A DNA stretch of 9,509 nt from Zetaproteobacteria bacterium. Its GTDB lineage: Bacteria > Pseudomonadota > Zetaproteobacteria > Mariprofundales > Mariprofundaceae. The stretch lies in contig JAJRTX010000272.1 in NCBI GenBank assembly GCA_021545665.1, forward strand, positions 1-9,509, read 5' to 3'. Positions 6,911 to 9,509 of this stretch are shown here, piece by piece; the first letter of the stretch is position 1, and each line of letters opens with the position of its first letter. The notes beneath the pieces are model-generated. The model made no database searches and was not told the origin of the DNA. It worked only from the letters and a program-made list of their open reading frames with translations. Position numbers and translations under genes: made by a program.

Positions 6911-6945
6911 GTAATGAATTTACACAGATGGATTTACAGGCTCAG
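6911..6945. mobile_element. Probable right end of the IS256-family remnant
   Basis: Just after the transposase stop codon the motif TTTACA occurs twice 14 bases apart (6919-6924 and 6933-6938), inside TTTACACAGATGGATTTACA. Paired TTTACA motifs close to the transposase stop are what I recall from ends of this family; the partner left end is gone, so the inverted repeat cannot be matched here. The uspE-like stop codon (6934-6936, minus strand) falls inside the second motif. Confidence 0.4.
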
Positions 6946-7899
6946 GTCTTGATCAATAGGGATCGGACAGACGAAAGCTTCGGGCTTCAAAGCCAGCAGT
7001 GAACAGTTTAGTCGGGAAATAATATTCTCAGCTGTATTGCCGATAAGGAAGCCCGTTATACCTGTTCGCGCCACTGTGCCCATCACAAGCAAATCAATAT
7101 TTTTCTCCCTTGTAAGCTGAGGAATTACATCTGCTGCTGCCCCCTGAATCAGGTGAATATCAAGTTCGTTGCTATAATGCTGAGAGGACACAAAGTTATC
7201 GATCAGTTTGGTTAGCCATGATTTGTGTGATAGATGCACATCTTCTACCCAGTTTTCCATATTATAAGTGATGGAAACATGATCATTGAAAGATATCAAA
7301 TTGGAATATGGTGCGGTCCAGGCATGTGCTATATGCAGTTTGCCTGCTTCTTTCCGCGCCAACGATGAAGCCAACTCCAGAATCTGCTGGTTTAGGGGTT
7401 CTTTTCTGTCATCAGATGGGTCCATATCAACAGCGGCCATAATGTTTTGAAACGTCTCGTCACTACCCGGTTTAACGATCCATACCGGACAAGGACATTT
7501 ACGTAGCAAATGCATATCTGTACTACCAAAGATCATGCTGCCAAAGTGGTGCTTTTCAGTCGACAGCACAACCAGATCATGTCCATGGCGCAGTACTTCC
7601 ATAATCGTTTCAATAAAGGTCACGCCAAAATAGATATCAGTGCTGATATTAGTATATTTTTTATATGGCTCTGCCAATTGCTCGAGATGTAATTGCCGTT
7701 GTGCTTTGGTGGCATTGATCAAGGTGGAGTGGGAAAGATTTTGATTATCCATCTCCGGCCCGGGGGTCACCGTAGCATGAACCTCAATGATTTTGAGTTC
7801 GGCCCCGTTTTCCTCCGCAAGTCTGATGGCTCGGCCAAAGGCGTGGCTATCGTCGAGGCCGGGACGATTGAGAAAAAGAATTTTACGAAAGCGGCGCAT
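6934..7899 (-). CDS. Tandem-domain universal stress protein, UspE-like
   Basis: Two universal stress protein domains lie in one 321-residue chain. Domain 1 is about residues 3-143, opening RRFRKILFL and closing with FGSMIFGSTDMHLLRKCPCPVWIVKP. Domain 2 is about 149-305, opening NIMAAVDMD and closing with MGTVARTGITGFLIGNTAENI and LLALKP. The second glycine-rich loop is close to the UspE pattern (GTVGRTG...GNTAE). Members bind nucleotides and support stress survival; the exact task is not readable from sequence. The start is set at 7899, not at an in-frame ATG at 7929, because AAGGA lies at good distance before 7899 and the promoter below would begin RNA near 7930. The 3' end abuts the IS256 remnant, which may have replaced the native last few codons. 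Gene symbol left empty, since orthology to uspE is not proven. Confidence 0.9.
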   Translation of the reverse strand: MRRFRKILFLNRPGLDDSHAFGRAIRLAEENGAELKIIEVHATVTPGPEMDNQNLSHSTLINATKAQRQLHLEQLAEPYKKYTNISTDIYFGVTFIETIMEVLRHGHDLVVLSTEKHHFGSMIFGSTDMHLLRKCPCPVWIVKPGSDETFQNIMAAVDMDPSDDRKEPLNQQILELASSLARKEAGKLHIAHAWTAPYSNLISFNDHVSITYNMENWVEDVHLSHKSWLTKLIDNFVSSQHYSNELDIHLIQGAAADVIPQLTREKNIDLLVMGTVARTGITGFLIGNTAENIISRLNCSLLALKPEAFVCPIPIDQDLSL

Positions 7900-7937
7900 A
7901 CAGGTTCCTTCGGAAACATAGCCAGTCATCTAATACA

Positions 7938-7966
7938 ATTATGGACTGCTCAGCCTGAATTTTCAA
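7938..7966 (-). promoter_or_regulatory. Sigma70-type promoter of the uspE-like gene
   Basis: On the minus strand TTGAAA (7966-7961, 5 of 6) and CATAAT (7943-7938, 5 of 6) are separated by exactly 17 bases. Transcription would start near 7930 and give a leader of about 30 bases before the ATG at 7899. The 7967-8027 stretch upstream is AT-rich with no feature I recognise. Confidence 0.65.
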
Positions 7967-8027
7967 GGCATTGCACTGTCGGGCACATATTTCACTTGCT
8001 ATCAGGCCATAATATATAAGCTTGAGC

Positions 8028-8299
8028 CTAGGATCTGTTAACACTAATTCTGGTCGAAGCGCTGCTGCCCCAAATGAGGCTAGTCAAGGCGCGAGGAGAG
8101 AAGTTTGGTGAATCCAAATGAACAACGAGCAACGCCAATTGGCCTCATTTGGGGTGCAGCTCTGCGGGAACTGCCATTTTTGCACGCTGCTACGTTATTT
8201 ATCGCTGATGTGCAACAAGCACACGGCACTCAAAATGCCTTGCAGCGCAACAAAAATGGTTATTTCGCTACGGCCAGGATTGGTGTTAGCAGGCCCTAA
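8028..8299. repeat. 272-bp MITE-like element with nested inverted repeats
   Basis: Terminal arms 8028-8061 and 8266-8299 are inverted repeats matching at 26 of 34 positions, with 7 of the 8 differences being transitions; the core reads TGTTAACACTAATTCTGG against TGCTAACACCAATCCTGG. Inside are a perfect 13-bp pair CCCCAAATGAGGC/GCCTCATTTGGGG (8068-8080 with 8142-8154, extended by GCTGC/GCAGC), a small stem TTTGG/CCAAA in its loop (8104-8118), and a perfect 9-bp pair CCATTTTTG/CAAAAATGG (8174-8182 with 8251-8259). The element has no transposase, so it looks like a miniature element moved in trans. I could not see a clear target-site duplication. Short ORFs inside it are treated as by-products of the repeat. 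Confidence 0.75.
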
Positions 8300-8718
8300 T
8301 GCAGATGGTGATGGATTATATTCATGAGTATGCAGTCTGGATTCTTGTTATTTCGCTGCTCAGCTTTGTCATAGGGCTTATTTCGCTGCCCATGCTTGTG
8401 ACGCGTATACCGGCAGACTATTTCAGCCATCATAAACGCCATCGCATGGCCAACAGTTCAAGCCATCCATTAATCCGGCTTGTCATTGCCAGCCTGAAAA
8501 ACCTGCTCGGAGCTATGCTGTTGATCGCCGGATTCATCATGCTGTTCACCCCCGGACAGGGCTTGTTAAGCATCTTTTTCGGCCTGATGATCATGAACTA
8601 TCCCGGCAAATACCGTCTCGAATACTGGATCATCAACCGCCCGCTGATCCTCAGCACGGTAAACAGCATGCGAGAAAAAAAAGGCCAGCCGCCACTATTC
8701 CTACCAGGAGCAGATTAA
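8299..8718 (+). CDS. Small membrane protein, PGPGW-type conserved hypothetical
   Basis: The 139-residue product has a membrane segment at about 11-33, then RIPADYF (37-43), a basic stretch with HHKRHR, and a second membrane region at about 65-100 around LFTPGQGLLSIFFGL. It ends with a conserved-looking block NYPGKYRLEYWIINRP and SMREKKGQPPL. The PGxG turn between two hydrophobic halves and the PGK..LE..I..RP tail match a family of uncharacterised inner-membrane proteins (PGPGW-like). Function is unknown. The start is uncertain: ATGs at 8299, 8305 and 8311 and a GTG at 8308 are in frame and none has a strong ribosome site. If 8299 is used, the first base is also the last base of the MITE-like element, which may have replaced the native upstream region. 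It is convergent with the feoB remnant. Confidence 0.75.
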   Translation: MQMVMDYIHEYAVWILVISLLSFVIGLISLPMLVTRIPADYFSHHKRHRMANSSSHPLIRLVIASLKNLLGAMLLIAGFIMLFTPGQGLLSIFFGLMIMNYPGKYRLEYWIINRPLILSTVNSMREKKGQPPLFLPGAD

Positions 8719-8727
8719 CCATCACTC

Positions 8728-8755
8728 AATGACCGAATCGCCGAAATCGGTCGTT
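8728..8755. terminator. Hairpin between convergent genes
   Basis: AATGACCGA (8728-8736) and TCGGTCGTT (8747-8755) form a 9-bp stem with one G-U type mismatch and a 10-base loop, in the 45-bp gap between the two convergent reading frames. There is no T run on either side, so intrinsic termination is uncertain. Confidence 0.4.
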
Positions 8756-8763
8756 GGCGTCGG

Positions 8764-9375
8764 TTAGATCAGGCCTCCGATACCGGTTAGGGACAGGCGG
8801 ACGGTCAGGGCAATAATCAGGGCGACGCCGATGGACAGGGCGATGGAGAACAGCGCCTCTTTGCGGCCTATGACGCGTAGCATTACGGCAAAGGTGGAAA
8901 CGCAGGGGATATAGAAGAGCAGAAAGACGAGGAAGGTGCTGATCTGAATTGTATCCAGCATCTGGCCGATTTCGAAGGTGCCGAGCGCCTGATAGATCAT
9001 CACCAGTGACAACTCTTTTCTCAGTACGCCGAACAGGATTGGTACACCGAGCACTACTGGCAGACCGAGCGCCCACACCGTAATCGGGGACAGGGCCGCA
9101 TTGATGACCTGATCCGCACCCCAGAACTGAAGCAGGGCGAGAACCACGCTGCCGCCAACCAGCAGCGGGGTGACGATGGTGAGGATGTCGCGGGTGCGAT
9201 TCCAGGTGGAGACCAGCAGCGGTTTTGCTTTCGGCCAGGCGTAAGCTGGAATCTCCTGAATCAGGCCGGGGCTGATTTCCGGATAGCGGTGCGAGAGTAA
9301 TCGTCCCAGTACGGCAATGACCAGCAGGCTCAGCATGAACAGCAGGAACACACCCATGGCCCCGAGATATTTAGA
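8764..9375 (-). pseudogene. feoB: FeoB ferrous iron permease, C-terminal fragment truncated by an IS
   Basis: FeoB imports Fe2+ across the inner membrane; intact proteins are roughly 600-800 residues with an N-terminal GTPase. About 200 C-terminal residues remain here. Recognisable parts, numbered from the Met at 9357, are QEIPAYAWPKAKPL (34-47) with the following WNR, the second Gate domain ILFGVLRKELSLVM (107-120), and FYIPCVSTFAVML (148-160) with the conserved cysteine, then a final hydrophobic helix. The frame stays open upstream of that Met through SKYLGA to about 9375 and then enters insertion-sequence DNA with a stop at 9409. The GTPase, first Gate domain and true start are missing from this window; they may lie beyond the insertion to the right. 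As it stands this copy should not transport iron. Confidence 0.85.
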
Positions 9376-9376
9376 G

Positions 9377-9509
9377 TCCCCGATAGGGGATCCGTAAACC
9401 CCTCGCCTTTAGGCGACGGATAGGTAGTTTTCCATGTTATGCAAGACTATAAGCGTGGCAGCCACACAGTATGGGATTGTAAATATCATGTAGTGTGGAC
9501 GACGAAATA
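9377..9509 (+). mobile_element. Left end of an IS200/IS605-family insertion sequence (partial)
   Basis: The feoB frame is interrupted here by DNA carrying an imperfect hairpin typical of IS200/IS605 left ends: outer stem ATCCGT/ACGGAT (9390-9395 with 9416-9421), inner stem CGCC/GGCG (9404-9407 with 9412-9415), loop TTTA and an 8-base one-sided bulge. A second small hairpin TCCCC/GGGGA lies at 9377-9390. The tnpA start follows 18 bases after the hairpin. The exact left boundary cannot be fixed without an uninterrupted feoB for comparison. Confidence 0.75.
9439..9509 (+). CDS. tnpA: IS200/IS605-family transposase TnpA, N-terminus (partial)
   Basis: TnpA is a Y1 HUH single-strand transposase that moves the element by peel-and-paste on hairpin ends. 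Only about 23 codons are present before the window edge. The translation contains YKRGSHTVWDCKYHVVW, which matches the standard N-terminus of the family (Y.RG.HTV.....H.VW.TKYR). The HUH motif and catalytic tyrosine would lie outside the window, so activity cannot be judged. An earlier ATG at 9434 is in another frame. No strong ribosome site is visible, which is common for these genes. Confidence 0.88.
   Translation, partial: MQDYKRGSHTVWDCKYHVVWTTK

Noticed and set aside
7900..7929. Ten-residue N-terminal extension of the uspE-like gene
   Set aside because: It would begin at the predicted transcription start and has no ribosome site, whereas 7899 has AAGGA and matches the family N-terminus.
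8105..8327. Two overlapping short ORFs (64 and 69 codons) inside the palindromic element
   Set aside because: They occupy the repeat in two frames, start on poor sites (one on TTG), and have no domain; they are best seen as by-products of the repeat.
8726..9076. 116-codon ORF on the minus strand opposite the end of feoB
   Set aside because: It is an out-of-frame shadow of the FeoB fragment, with an Arg/Pro-rich composition typical of such shadows.

Overview
The window looks like a chromosomal segment of a ubiquinone-making proteobacterium, most likely gamma- or a related lineage. The grounds are a ubiE-ubiJ-ubiB cluster next to metK, a split class II ribonucleotide reductase of the Pseudomonas NrdJa/NrdJb type, and a UspE-like tandem stress protein. 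Base composition looks moderate. I cannot name the genus from the sequence alone.

Layout. Positions 1-58 hold the first 19 codons of metK (minus strand). Next, also on the minus strand, is a compact ubiquinone block transcribed from about 3.5 kb down to 188: ubiE, ubiJ and ubiB. The ubiJ/ubiB junction is a 4-base ATGA overlap. ubiE and ubiJ are each preceded by an unannotated 43-codon ORF that ends in the same kind of ATGA overlap. Both of those gene starts lack an obvious Shine-Dalgarno sequence, so translational coupling is possible. The gap between ubiE and ubiJ is dense in short palindromes, and one of them encloses the ubiJ start codon.

Divergent from ubiE, a recognisable promoter drives nrdJa. 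It carries two NrdR-box-like sites 32 bp apart around the -35/-10 elements. The catalytic subunit nrdJa is followed by a strong hairpin, a structured 190-bp spacer and nrdJb, the separate C-terminal redox/zinc-ribbon subunit. Together they reduce ribonucleotides with adenosylcobalamin and need no oxygen.

From about 6.7 kb to the end the window is accessory and damaged. A 56-codon tail of an IS256-family (mutator) transposase lies between nrdJb and a uspE-like gene on the minus strand, and the insertion-sequence end seems to supply the stop codon of that stress gene. Upstream of uspE is a well-formed sigma70 promoter, then a 272-bp MITE-like element with 34-bp imperfect terminal inverted repeats and nested internal palindromes. 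This element abuts the start of a small membrane-protein gene of the PGPGW type. Convergent with it is the 3' part of feoB (ferrous iron permease), cut off at its 5' side by the left end of an IS200/IS605-family element whose tnpA start runs off the window edge.

I see no defence system, CRISPR array, tRNA or rRNA. The least explained items are the nested palindromic element at 8028-8299 and the two small coupled ORFs ahead of ubiE and ubiJ.
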